DNA from: Polynucleobacter corsicus
GTDB lineage: Bacteria > Pseudomonadota > Gammaproteobacteria > Burkholderiales > Burkholderiaceae
Assembly: GCF_018688255.1 (NCBI RefSeq)
Contig: NZ_CP061314.1
Location: forward strand, 1,178,001 to 1,242,000
Direction of reading: 5' to 3'
Length of the DNA stretch: 64,000 nt
The notes below the pieces were generated by a model. That model was not told the origin of the DNA, ran no database searches, and was given only the letters and a program-made list of their open reading frames with translations. A program made the translations under genes and the position numbers. This document shows positions 35,193 to 44,494 of the stretch, one piece after another (the stretch's first letter is position 1; each line of letters opens with the position of its first letter).

Positions 35193-36139
35193 ATGTATTT
35201 TCACTAATAAAGTTTGCTGCACTCTCTTTAAGCTTTATCTCAGTGGTTAGTGCACAGCCATTCCCTGACAAAACTATCCAATACATCATCCCCTTTCCAC
35301 CAGCTGGAGAATCGGATTTAGTAGCGCGCTATCAAGCGGATATCTCTGCCAAAAAGTTCAAGCAACCGATGGTGGTCCTGAATCGCGCAGGTGCCGGTGG
35401 TGCACTTGTCTGGAGCGCTCTCAATACCTACCCCGCTGATGGCACTACCGTAGTCGGCGTCAATATTCCCCATACGATCTTGCAGCCATTACAAGAAGGT
35501 ATTCAGTACAAAACTGAGGACATCAGCGCAATCTACTACTACCACTTCACTCCAGATGCCCTCATGGTCTCTGCTGATAGCCCCTACAAAACCTATCAAG
35601 AGTTTATTGCCGCCGCTAAAAAAGAACCTGGCAAGATCAATCTTGCTGGCTCTGCACAATACTCTGCAAACCACATGGCAGTGGAGCGCTTAAATAAATT
35701 AGCAGGCGTAAAAATTAATTACGTTCCTTTTAAAGGTACGGGAGATTTAATTACTGCTTTAATTGGAATGCACGTGGATGGCGCTATGGGTTATCTACCC
35801 TTAGCGATTCAGCAAAAATCTAAGGTGCGTACGCTCGCAGTTGCTACTGAAAAACGGAACCCCGCCCTACCAGATGTGCCCACGTTTAAAGAATTGGGGC
35901 TGAACTGGGTGGATGGCGCTTACCGCGGCGTTGCAGTGCCTAAGGCTACGCCACTAGTATTGCAGCAAAAAATGTCTGATTATTTTGCACAGCTCAATGC
36001 CGATCCTGAAACGAAGAAGAAACTAGAAGATTCAGGCTTTGTGATTGTGGATGTCCCACTCTCAAAAATGCCTGCGTTTATGAAAGAGAAAATCCCTCAG
36101 GCAATGGAAGATGCAAAGAATGCTGGGATGATTAAGTAA
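35189..36139 (+). CDS. Bug-family tripartite tricarboxylate transporter binding protein
   Basis: Bug proteins are periplasmic carboxylate-binding proteins, very numerous in Burkholderiales. The 316-residue protein has a signal peptide (about 1-23, ending VVSAQ), then PDKTIQYIIPFPPAGESDLVAR (in two parts, about 25-46) and a loop VPFKGTGDLITALIGMHVDGAMG (about 177-199), both Bug signatures. Coupling to the dehydrogenase points to a tartrate- or malate-like ligand. The TctA/TctB membrane components are not in the window. Confidence 0.88.
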   Translation: MNVFSLIKFAALSLSFISVVSAQPFPDKTIQYIIPFPPAGESDLVARYQADISAKKFKQPMVVLNRAGAGGALVWSALNTYPADGTTVVGVNIPHTILQPLQEGIQYKTEDISAIYYYHFTPDALMVSADSPYKTYQEFIAAAKKEPGKINLAGSAQYSANHMAVERLNKLAGVKINYVPFKGTGDLITALIGMHVDGAMGYLPLAIQQKSKVRTLAVATEKRNPALPDVPTFKELGLNWVDGAYRGVAVPKATPLVLQQKMSDYFAQLNADPETKKKLEDSGFVIVDVPLSKMPAFMKEKIPQAMEDAKNAGMIK

Positions 36140-36183
36140 TTACTGAATCAGTTGATAAAGCAATACATTAATTTATCTTCATA

Positions 36184-36218
36184 AAAACAAAAGCTACCAT
36201 GTCGGTAGCTTTTGTTTT
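36184..36218. terminator. Bidirectional intrinsic terminator
   Basis: A 15-base stem (AAAACAAAAGCTACC, 36184-36198, with GGTAGCTTTTGTTTT, 36204-36218) with a five-base loop and flanking A and T runs lies between the Bug gene and the convergent TPR-protein gene. Confidence 0.88.
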
Positions 36219-36234
36219 GCGGGCAGAGTGAAAA

Positions 36235-37059
36235 TTAAACGTCACTCATAAAGTCGCCACCACCACTGTCATCCCATGAACTAGCGCCACTATCATCCCA
36301 AGAGCTGGCATCATTCACACCAAAGTTTGGATCTAAAGATGCTGGGCCGCCCACTTGATTTAGATTGGGGTTAATACCGGCATTGGAATGGCCATTATCG
36401 TGACCACCCATGAGGTTGCTTGCTAGTGCTTGGCCAGCGTACATACCAGCACCTAATGCAGCACCAGTCGCAAGACTACCCATCAAGCCACTACCCATGC
36501 CGCCTGCAGCTGGGGCTCCAGGGTACCCAGGGCCACCAGGATAGCCAGCAGGGCCGCCTGGAGTACCAGGGTATCCAGCGCTTGGTGCGTTGTAGACCTG
36601 AACTGCTTCTGCCTTACGACGCTTCATCACAAGCACGATGCCGATGACCAGAATGGCAATTAAACCCCAAAAGAGTGGGTTACTGAAAATGGATGTCTGA
36701 GTGGCAGCAGGTGCAACTTGAGCGTTGGCTAATTGCACTTGGAGTTTTTGTACAGACTCCGCTTGCGCAAATGGCAAACCAGGGGCTAAGTTTTGCGCCG
36801 TGATGAAATGATTGCGCGCAACTTCTACCTTACCTTCTTTGGCATAAAGCTCGGCTGCCACATAGTGCGCCTTTGCACTATTAGGATGATTTTGCAGAAC
36901 CTCTTTCATCATGGCATCGGCTTTAGCCATCTGCCCAGATTGCGCAGCCTTGTATACCTCTGGCAAAGTTGCCTCGGCAAACACAGTATTGCTAGTTAAC
37001 AGTAGCGCTGCTGCGCATACGCCAACGAATAAATTGATTACCTTACGAATGTTCATCAA
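36235..37059 (-). CDS. Secreted/membrane TPR protein with glycine-rich tail
   Basis: The 274-residue protein has a signal peptide (about 1-28, ending VFAEA), two TPR-like helix pairs (about 32-105), a single membrane helix (about 126-146) followed by KRRK, and a Pro/Gly/Tyr-rich low-complexity tail with a duplicated SSWDDSG motif near the end. The SxWDDSG repeats and Gly tail resemble the ends of small membrane proteins of unknown role. Function is unknown; the topology is the main finding. It is monocistronic. Confidence 0.7.
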   Translation of the reverse strand: MMNIRKVINLFVGVCAAALLLTSNTVFAEATLPEVYKAAQSGQMAKADAMMKEVLQNHPNSAKAHYVAAELYAKEGKVEVARNHFITAQNLAPGLPFAQAESVQKLQVQLANAQVAPAATQTSIFSNPLFWGLIAILVIGIVLVMKRRKAEAVQVYNAPSAGYPGTPGGPAGYPGGPGYPGAPAAGGMGSGLMGSLATGAALGAGMYAGQALASNLMGGHDNGHSNAGINPNLNQVGGPASLDPNFGVNDASSWDDSGASSWDDSGGGDFMSDV

Positions 37060-37158
37060 GACTCCTTGTAGGATGTTTCATGTGAATTTCATTATCCCTA
37101 GTTTGGGGATTTTTGCTATTCCCTACTTATATAGGGTCTTTAGGGTGGATTTCAAGGG

Positions 37159-37389
37159 GTGAAGCTTGGAATTGGCTATCCTAAGCGCACGAAAAAGCTA
37201 ATTAAACCCACTGCGGAAGAAGATGCCGCGATCATAAAAGCAGCGATGGCAGATCCAGACTGCATTCCATTTACCGATGAAGAGTGGGAAGCAGTTAAAC
37301 ATACTGTAGTTCGCGGTCGAAACAAGCCCTTAGATCAAAAAGCCAGCAAATTAAGTAATTTCTCGAATCTCACCCTTGGCGGAGATTAA
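37159..37389 (+). pseudogene. Truncated BrnA-like antitoxin remnant
   Basis: From a GTG at 37159 the 76-residue frame contains KPTAEEDAAIIKAAMADPDC and FTDEEWEAVKHTVVRGRNKP, close to the N-terminal half of BrnA-type antitoxins. The C-terminal ribbon-helix-helix DNA-binding part that normally follows is absent: the last 14 residues read across the end of the convergent addA gene. No BrnT toxin lies upstream. It is most simply the stump of a lost toxin-antitoxin pair. A small intact protein of another kind is possible. Confidence 0.5.
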
Positions 37390-40300
37390 AAAGGCTTTGG
37401 CAGGCTTATCTGGACGTATTCTGGCCAGCTCTTGTTTGTAGTTGTTCAGCTGTGAGCGGTATTTATTGTGAGCTTCACTACCCACCTCGGGGATCGTGAG
37501 CTTGTAATCGAGGATGGCCAAGTGGCCATCAAACTCTACTAAGCGATCTAGGCGGAAGCTCTTGCCATCCAAGCTCACAACATCAATCTCATTCCAGGCT
37601 TGCACCCACTGATTTGACGTGAGGTATTGCTCAAGCTCCTGAGTGTTGAGAACAGTGCTTGCTTGGTCTAGCGCTTTGCTTGCTGATTCATTACTAATGC
37701 CAAGCCAGCGAGCGATTTGTTCTGTGCTCATGACTTCTGGTTCTGTTGCTCCAGTTTGCAGGGTGAGATGCTCTAGCAGTTGATGAAAGTGCACGCCCTC
37801 TTCCAATATTTTGGAGTTATCTGGTGTGTTGCTATCGTCTTGGAATATTTCCAAGGTCAAGCCACTCTCGATATCTTTAAGCTGCTGCTCATGACTCACC
37901 CTAGCCGCAACCCAGGAAACCTCAAAGTCATCCATCATGAAATTCTTTGGATTGCCTGGTTTCTGACTTGTTTGCGTTGGGCTTGTATTTTTTAATGGTG
38001 CGGGTTGATCTTCAAGAATGCTTAGTTGGCCTAGCATCGCTCTGCCATACCAAGACTTCTCATCTAAGCCTGAAGGATTCTTTGCGGTGGGCGCCTTTGC
38101 TACACCACTAATGCATAGCCCCTGCTTTGCTCTGGTCATTGCCACGTAGAGCAGATTCCAGTTCTCGTTCTTACCAATGAGTAGCTCGCGTTCGCGCACT
38201 TCGCTGCGAGGATTGGTTAAGGTGGCCGAGGTATACATCGACAAATGGCTTGGGCTCTCACTCTCGGGCGGCCAATCCAATAAGACACCACGATGATCCG
38301 CCTTACCTTCAGTATGGTTTGCGTCCAGCATGATCACAAACGGTGATTCCAAGCCTTTTGCCCCATGAATCGTCATCATGCGAACGCGTTTGTTTTTGTC
38401 TTCCTCAGATAACTCGCTCTCTTCATCGAGCTCTACCAAATCAGGCTCAGCATCCACATCACCTTCATCTGGAGTTTCATCATCATCGCCACGACGAATG
38501 GTGTTGATCTCTTCAATAAAGCGGCCCAGACTTGGATAGCGGCCGCCATCTTGATTGAGTGCCAGCTCTAGGAAGGCATCGAGGTTGGCCAAAACTTGCG
38601 CACGGGCAATTTCTTGAGAAACGCTTGCGTATTTAATCCGCAAATCACTCTCTTGATAGATGCGGTCCAGCAAGTCGTGCACTGGCAGACGCTCACCCAG
38701 CATGCGCCAATGCTCCAAATACCGCGCTGCCTGCATCAAGCTGGCATCTGGGCTGTCTTGCAAAGCATCCCACCAAGATCGATATTGATTAGATGCCAGC
38801 GCCTTAGCGAGGGTTTGCATTTGGCTTTCAGTAAATGCAAAGATCGGACTTCTCAATACCTGGGCCAGCGGCAAATCATGGCGCGGCGTGACTAGAACAG
38901 TTAGGAGTGCAATCAGGTCATCAATCTCTAAGGTATTGAGCAAACCACCGAGTCTGGAACTCTCGAACGCTAAACCTGCCTCACGTAGAGCACGCTCGAA
39001 TTGCGGGAGGTACTTGCGGCGCTTCACCAATAATAAGAAATCACTCTCTCTTGCCTTGCGCCAAACCTCTTGACCGTTAACGCGATCAAGCACAGGACGC
39101 GTCTGAATCAGATGCTGTATCAATGCACTAACTTGCTGCCCCTCAACATAGCGCTGAGTCACATCAGCGGTTTGCCGCGCATCCACAATGGCTTGCTCAA
39201 AAGCATTGCCTGCTCTTTGCTCTAGCTCTTCGGCTTCGTGTTTCACGAGAGGCAATAAATAGGCTTCACCCTCGTTTGAATATGGCGCTTCTGCAGTATT
39301 TCCTACGGGCGCTTTCCATAAAGTGTTTTGCGCAGTAAACGGATATGACTCCGGCAATTGTTCAGTGCCGAAGATCTGATTTACTGCATCGTTGATTTTT
39401 GGTGCATTACGACGGGTAGTGTTTTGGTTTAATGAGGCTGCCTGCATCTCTTTTACTAAGAAAGCCTGCGCATCATTAAATAATCTCGGGTCGGCGCGGC
39501 GGAATCGGTAAATCGATTGTTTGGGATCGCCTACGATAAAAATAGAGGGCTTCGATTCATCCTGACCATAACCCTCTAACCATGCCCGCAGAATTTGCCA
39601 CTGCAAGGGGTTGGTGTCCTGAAACTCATCCACCAAGATATGCCTGTACTTCGCATCTAGTCTCGACTGCAAGTAGGCTGCATTAGCAGAGTCCGCCATT
39701 AGCTGACTGACGCCGATCTCCAAGTCATCAAAGTCACGCACACGCATGGACTCTTTGGTCATGTTGACGTGATCCATCATTGCGGCGCTCATTGCAAACC
39801 AGGCTTCATTGAGCGCGAAGGCCTCTTGCTCTTTTTTCCAAGCAACAAATTCTAAGAACGCTGTTGCCCAAGCTTGTTTATAAGTCACATGCTCTTGCTC
39901 GCGATCTAGCTCACCCTCTTTTTTAAGGTATTTCTTAAGATCGCCGGCAGCTTTGTCATTCGAAGTGCGATTGGTGTCGTCTTGAGTCAAAAATATGGGC
40001 TGCAATATCGACGCCATCTCCATCACATCACCACCCTTGGCCTTGAGGTCGATTGCCATCTGAATGCTGGGTGCGTAAGCCATTTCTGTAGCGCTGCTAT
40101 TAGTAAAGCAGCGATGTAAAAACTCTAAGTCTGCTTTGGCATTGATGTCATTCCAAACTCCATTGAGCGGATTATCAATTTTCAGTCTTGATAAATCCGT
40201 TTTGAGTTTTTCAATCGGGGTAGTGCCATGGGCTTTGCATGCTTGCGAGAAGAAGGTCCAAGCGCCTCTTTGCTTAAAAAGGCTGTAATTACTCATCAGG

Positions 40301-40857
40301 AACTTTTGGGTCTCACTTGCACCAAGCGCCTTTAATAGGGTGTCGTAATGCACTTGAATGCCTTCAGGCAAATTACCCCACCAGTCATCCAGGCACTCAT
40401 CTTGCAAACGCTTTGCATCTTCTCGCAAACTAAAGCCAGGCTGAATACCGGTTGAGATTGGCGCCGCACCTAAGAGCCTGCCAAACCAACCATGGAAAGT
40501 ATCAATCACAATGCCTTGCGGGCTTGACAGTACTTTGGCATACAAAGACTTGGCGGTAGGTAGTAGCGCCTTCGCCTCATCGGTAGTCAGACCCCGATCA
40601 GTTAAATGCTGGAATAGCTGCTCATCACTCGATTGTGAAAACTCCTCCAATAAACGATAGAGACGATCACGCATCTCTTGTGCGGCTTTTCTGGTGAACG
40701 TGAGTGCGAGGATTTCTTGAGGCTTTGCTCCAGCTAATAAGAGGCGCGCCATGCGGGTGACCAATAACCAAGTCTTGCCACTACCTGCGCAGGCGGATAC
40801 GATTACAGAGCGATTGGGATCGCAAGCAATGTCAACTGGGAATGTAGAGTTACTCAC
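37351..40857 (-). CDS. addA: AddA-type helicase-nuclease (UvrD family with RecB nuclease)
   Basis: AddAB resects double-strand breaks in place of RecBCD. I place the start at the GTG at 40857, which overlaps the addB stop (GTGA), giving 1168 residues. Walker A is AGSGKT (about 24-29), helicase motif II DEFQDTNPLQW, GDPKQSIYRFRRAD is motif III, and MTIHGAKGLESPFV is motif V. A PD-(D/E)xK nuclease closes the chain (FDGHLAILDYKLT). The region about 820-840 is very acidic (DDDETPDEGDVD). The gene is convergent with and overlaps the BrnA-like remnant by 39 bases. Confidence 0.93.
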   Translation of the reverse strand: MSNSTFPVDIACDPNRSVIVSACAGSGKTWLLVTRMARLLLAGAKPQEILALTFTRKAAQEMRDRLYRLLEEFSQSSDEQLFQHLTDRGLTTDEAKALLPTAKSLYAKVLSSPQGIVIDTFHGWFGRLLGAAPISTGIQPGFSLREDAKRLQDECLDDWWGNLPEGIQVHYDTLLKALGASETQKFLMSNYSLFKQRGAWTFFSQACKAHGTTPIEKLKTDLSRLKIDNPLNGVWNDINAKADLEFLHRCFTNSSATEMAYAPSIQMAIDLKAKGGDVMEMASILQPIFLTQDDTNRTSNDKAAGDLKKYLKKEGELDREQEHVTYKQAWATAFLEFVAWKKEQEAFALNEAWFAMSAAMMDHVNMTKESMRVRDFDDLEIGVSQLMADSANAAYLQSRLDAKYRHILVDEFQDTNPLQWQILRAWLEGYGQDESKPSIFIVGDPKQSIYRFRRADPRLFNDAQAFLVKEMQAASLNQNTTRRNAPKINDAVNQIFGTEQLPESYPFTAQNTLWKAPVGNTAEAPYSNEGEAYLLPLVKHEAEELEQRAGNAFEQAIVDARQTADVTQRYVEGQQVSALIQHLIQTRPVLDRVNGQEVWRKARESDFLLLVKRRKYLPQFERALREAGLAFESSRLGGLLNTLEIDDLIALLTVLVTPRHDLPLAQVLRSPIFAFTESQMQTLAKALASNQYRSWWDALQDSPDASLMQAARYLEHWRMLGERLPVHDLLDRIYQESDLRIKYASVSQEIARAQVLANLDAFLELALNQDGGRYPSLGRFIEEINTIRRGDDDETPDEGDVDAEPDLVELDEESELSEEDKNKRVRMMTIHGAKGLESPFVIMLDANHTEGKADHRGVLLDWPPESESPSHLSMYTSATLTNPRSEVRERELLIGKNENWNLLYVAMTRAKQGLCISGVAKAPTAKNPSGLDEKSWYGRAMLGQLSILEDQPAPLKNTSPTQTSQKPGNPKNFMMDDFEVSWVAARVSHEQQLKDIESGLTLEIFQDDSNTPDNSKILEEGVHFHQLLEHLTLQTGATEPEVMSTEQIARWLGISNESASKALDQASTVLNTQELEQYLTSNQWVQAWNEIDVVSLDGKSFRLDRLVEFDGHLAILDYKLTIPEVGSEAHNKYRSQLNNYKQELARIRPDKPAKAFLISAKGEIREIT

Positions 40858-43800
40858 CACATCCCCTTTCTGCAAATACCCCGAGCTTCGCAATACTGAC
40901 AAACGCTATCGGGTGCAAACGCCTTGAGGGGTTTGCCGGACCAAAGCGATTGCACATCTTCAGTCATTTGCTCAGAAAATACTTGCATCAGGTCTGGCAT
41001 TTCTGTGATGACTACTGAACGCTCCGCTTCATCGCCATCCTTTTTCACATCAGCCTTTAAAGCAACCCACTCAGCAGCATTGACTGCGCGCCCAGGGATC
41101 TTGTTGCTCTCATTAGAGGCTCTGGCATAGATTAATAACTGTGGGTCATCTAGCACCACTTCAGAGCGCTGCTCGACTCTAGTGAGGCTCTGATTCTTAT
41201 AGTCAATGACTGATGCGGCTTGAGGATCTTGGATGCTGACATCAAAGCGATCTGCGTAACCCTCAATCCGGATATGGCGCTCATTGCCATCTACATCCGT
41301 AAACGGCAGATCAAAGCCAACCTTCACTTCGGCGTCGTGGAACTGCCAACCTTGAGCCTCACGATCTAACTGCCACTGAATAAAACTAGGGATTTGTTTT
41401 TGCCAATCCCTTAAGACACCCAAGACTCTGGCATCCCCTTCAATTAAACGCTTAAATACCTGTTCGGAGATCAGTGTGAGCTGATCTTGCATCCAAGCGC
41501 GGCGCAGCTCTGGTTCTGCAGTGATTGGTGTGGTGGATTTTTGCGCCTCGCTTTTCATGGCGTGATAGAAATTACGCAAAATCTTGTGGAGAGTTTGCCC
41601 AGCAAGAGAAGCATCAAAGCCCTCTTCAAAACCTTTGAGTCTGCGCAGGCCCAGTAGGCTACGTACATAGTATCGATAAGGACAGTCACGCAAGGCTTTG
41701 TAAGCACTTGGACTCATCGAGACTGGCATTGGCAAATCTGAATCTAGTTTTGCGATCGCCATTTTGGATGGTGTTGCTACGCCATTACGAGGGGCAAATA
41801 AGGCGCCGGCATTTTGTGCCTGCCAAGTCGGTAAATCCATTTGGAGGCGCTGGATCCAAGCCGATGGTCTTAATGGCTCCCCACTCTTACTTTTGCTTTG
41901 CCAAAGGAGATCAACACTTTGGAAAGAGATGAGTAATTGAGATAAATCTCGTGCCTGCTGAATAAACTGTGCCTCGATACTCGATCCACCCAAGAGACGA
42001 TTCAAGGCATCAGAGAAAAATAATGGTGGCTCTGAAAATGCAGGGAGCTGCTGTTCATCACAGCCCACCATCACAACAGATTCAAATTCTCTGAAACGAG
42101 TGGAGCTGAGTGGCAGGATGCTCAGGGTAGCTGCAGCACTAACGCCCTTCTCCTCATAAGAAGACTCTTCAATGACGGTCTTTAATAAACTCAGCCATTC
42201 ATTTAAGCGCATCGCAATTTGCTGATGCTCTTCATCAAAATCGAATGTTTCCAAAAGCTCTAGCAATTGTTTGCCAGCAGAATCTGTTTCCAAGCCTTGG
42301 GTCATACCCATTAGGGTTAGATCATCTATCAGATATTGATGGGCTAGAGCGCAATTGATTTTGATTCCACGCCAGCGATTGAGTCGGCCACGTATGGACT
42401 GCAGGAGCTCTAGTAAAAGCGGATTAGGCGCAGCTGAACCGTGGGAGACCGATCCCTCGATCGCCATGTGGAAAGTTTCCCAACCGGATTTAGCTTGGCT
42501 AGCAATCAAAATATCCTCAAACTGCGCAACTAATCCCTTTAAAGATTCTGCATCACGAGTAGCGTTGGAGTTAAGGCACTTTCCCAGATCTAAGAATGGA
42601 TTTTGCAAGAACTCCAATAGGTCGGCGGCGCTAGGCCCTTCAGGTGGAGCACGTAACAACTCTAGCCAACTATTGAGCGCTGCTGCTGCTCTGGTAGTAG
42701 ACAACTTCCAACCAGTTTCATCTTGGATCTTGAGGGATGGTCCAAGGCGTGCCAGTAATGCGCGCGCCCTTCTGGCAACAAGACGATCTTGCGCTACTAA
42801 GGCGATATTCGTTTTACCGTTGATTAACTGTTGCTCAATGGTTTTGGCTGTTGCCCACGCTAACTCTTCGAATCGCTTCGCGGCAATCAGATGCCAATGC
42901 CCTGGATACGCATTGTCGATATTTGTTTTGATGGTTTGTAGCTTTTGCTCTTCAGGAGTGGCGGGATCTAAGGCCTCTGCCCAGAGCGCAATCGACTCCC
43001 AATTCATAGTTACTTCAACCGCTGGGGCATATTGCGCATAGTCCGCTAAATATCCCTGAATGAGCTGCTTATCAATCGGAGTTGGATCTGCCGTCTCTAC
43101 CCAAATTAAGGGTCTGACATTTGCTGGTGCAATTTTCTGGACAGCCTCGAGATGGGCGGCCATAGCAAATTGCTTTCTAAACGCTGGGTCGCTTGAGCTA
43201 GTGACATACCTCCAAAATGTCAGTAGTACTTGCGCTTCTTGATCAACTACTTTTTTGGCCAGGGCTGGGTATGCTTGACCAATGGCGCGATCCAATATTG
43301 GCTCTAGAATTTCGATCCAAGATTGCGTATTTTGGGTAATCGCCTGCTCTTGATTGGTAATCAGATTGCGTAGCTCTTGCTGAAGGCTAGGTGCTATTGA
43401 GTTAGATAAGGTATCGCAAGCTGCAATAATGGCCTGCGCCAATCCCCATGACCCTGCTTCAGTTTCTGCCTTAAACCATGCTTGCAGCTCTTTGTGCTTA
43501 CGAAGCGTGGCGTATACAGACAACCAGCGCTCTAAATCGGTTTGCTTTTTAGGAAATTTCCATGCTCTCGGCGCTGCCTCTAGCCAGTCGTTAAAACTCA
43601 TCACTTGAGGCAAGAAGGCAATATGGCTTGGTAGATCCTTGGGGCGATACTTCTCTAAAGCGGTTCTCATCCCCATTAATGGGCCTGCCGTGCTCAGCAC
43701 CACTAAGGGGCGTTGTTTGGTTTGCACTGCACAATTCCAAATACCCTCAGCGAGTGATTTCAGAGCACTAGCATTGGGTGCTATTGCCCAAGCATGTGGC

Positions 43801-43916
43801 TGCTTTTGCTCAGATAGGGTTGGGAACGGGTGCGGCATTGAGGGTGGTTCTATGGCTTCTTTTGAGAATTTAGGCAGAAAGTGTGGCTTATTGCTAATAT
43901 AAGCGTTGTAGTGCAA
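40854..43916 (-). CDS. addB: AddB-type nuclease subunit
   Basis: This partner of AddA has a helicase-like fold without a clear Walker A and a C-terminal RecB-type nuclease (VIDYKNQSL). The four-cysteine iron-sulfur arrangement of AddB is present: one Cys in LRDCPYRYYVRSLLG (about 735) and CQYCEARGIC at the very end. The frame begins at a TTG at 43916; the ATG at 43838 (MPHPFPTLS) is an alternative, so up to 26 N-terminal residues are uncertain. Full length is 1020. It is divergent from trxA with a very short shared control region. Confidence 0.9.
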   Translation of the reverse strand: MHYNAYISNKPHFLPKFSKEAIEPPSMPHPFPTLSEQKQPHAWAIAPNASALKSLAEGIWNCAVQTKQRPLVVLSTAGPLMGMRTALEKYRPKDLPSHIAFLPQVMSFNDWLEAAPRAWKFPKKQTDLERWLSVYATLRKHKELQAWFKAETEAGSWGLAQAIIAACDTLSNSIAPSLQQELRNLITNQEQAITQNTQSWIEILEPILDRAIGQAYPALAKKVVDQEAQVLLTFWRYVTSSSDPAFRKQFAMAAHLEAVQKIAPANVRPLIWVETADPTPIDKQLIQGYLADYAQYAPAVEVTMNWESIALWAEALDPATPEEQKLQTIKTNIDNAYPGHWHLIAAKRFEELAWATAKTIEQQLINGKTNIALVAQDRLVARRARALLARLGPSLKIQDETGWKLSTTRAAAALNSWLELLRAPPEGPSAADLLEFLQNPFLDLGKCLNSNATRDAESLKGLVAQFEDILIASQAKSGWETFHMAIEGSVSHGSAAPNPLLLELLQSIRGRLNRWRGIKINCALAHQYLIDDLTLMGMTQGLETDSAGKQLLELLETFDFDEEHQQIAMRLNEWLSLLKTVIEESSYEEKGVSAAATLSILPLSSTRFREFESVVMVGCDEQQLPAFSEPPLFFSDALNRLLGGSSIEAQFIQQARDLSQLLISFQSVDLLWQSKSKSGEPLRPSAWIQRLQMDLPTWQAQNAGALFAPRNGVATPSKMAIAKLDSDLPMPVSMSPSAYKALRDCPYRYYVRSLLGLRRLKGFEEGFDASLAGQTLHKILRNFYHAMKSEAQKSTTPITAEPELRRAWMQDQLTLISEQVFKRLIEGDARVLGVLRDWQKQIPSFIQWQLDREAQGWQFHDAEVKVGFDLPFTDVDGNERHIRIEGYADRFDVSIQDPQAASVIDYKNQSLTRVEQRSEVVLDDPQLLIYARASNESNKIPGRAVNAAEWVALKADVKKDGDEAERSVVITEMPDLMQVFSEQMTEDVQSLWSGKPLKAFAPDSVCQYCEARGICRKGMW

Positions 43917-43956
43917 TAACTATATAAAACTAAATAAGACTAATTAAGGAATTTTC

Positions 43957-44283
43957 ATGAGTGCCGGCATCAAGTATGTAACTGACGCTTCTTTCGAGGA
44001 AGACGTTCTCAAGTCCGATAAACCTGTTCTCTTGGACTTCTGGGCTGAGTGGTGCGGTCCTTGCAAGATGATCGGCCCTATTTTGGAAGAGCTGGCTGGC
44101 GAATATGGTGACAAGATCCAAATCGCTAAGATGAACGTGGATGAGAACCAAGGCGTTCCTGCCCAGTTCAATATTCGCGGCATCCCTACATTGATCCTCT
44201 TTAAGAATGGCACCGTTACTGCTCAAAAAGTAGGCGCTTTGGCCAAATCTCAGTTGACCGCGTTTATTGATAGTCATCTGTAA
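43957..44283 (+). CDS. trxA: Thioredoxin 1
   Basis: TrxA is the main cytoplasmic disulfide reductant. The 108-residue protein has the WCGPC active site at 32-36 (FWAEWCGPCKMIGP), the buried Asp in LLDFWAEW, and the cis-Pro loop RGIPTLILF (about 74-82). It stands between addB and rho as in other Burkholderiaceae, and has its own terminator. Confidence 0.98.
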   Translation: MSAGIKYVTDASFEEDVLKSDKPVLLDFWAEWCGPCKMIGPILEELAGEYGDKIQIAKMNVDENQGVPAQFNIRGIPTLILFKNGTVTAQKVGALAKSQLTAFIDSHL

Positions 44284-44295
44284 ATAGTCCCAGAT

Positions 44296-44335
44296 CACAG
44301 GTTCACTGGGTGAGCCTGTGGTTTTAGTTGTTTTT
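44296..44335 (+). terminator. Terminator after trxA
   Basis: CACAGGTTCA (44296-44305) pairs with TGAGCCTGTG (44311-44320) with a single G-U pair and a five-base loop, followed by GTTTTAGTTGTTTTT. The remaining 160 bases before rho hold its leader; I see no ORF there. Confidence 0.8.
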
Positions 44336-44494
44336 AGTGTAGTATCTGTTTCATTAGTAGTTCAACGCACTTCAAGTGCACCTCTTTTCCTAGCAAACTC
44401 CCCCAAACATTTTGCTTTTCAATTCTGTCTGATGTCCATCTAGACAGCGATACCCCAAAACACATTTACACCCTTATTTACACCAGAGAACCAC

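Noticed and set aside
42355..43041. Plus-strand 228-codon ORF inside addB
   Set aside because: It is antisense to the well-conserved addB coding sequence, has no family motif and no ribosome-binding site.
37351..43916. RecBCD rather than AddAB
   Set aside because: There are two long proteins, each with a RecB-type nuclease end, and no RecD; the AddB cysteine pattern is present.
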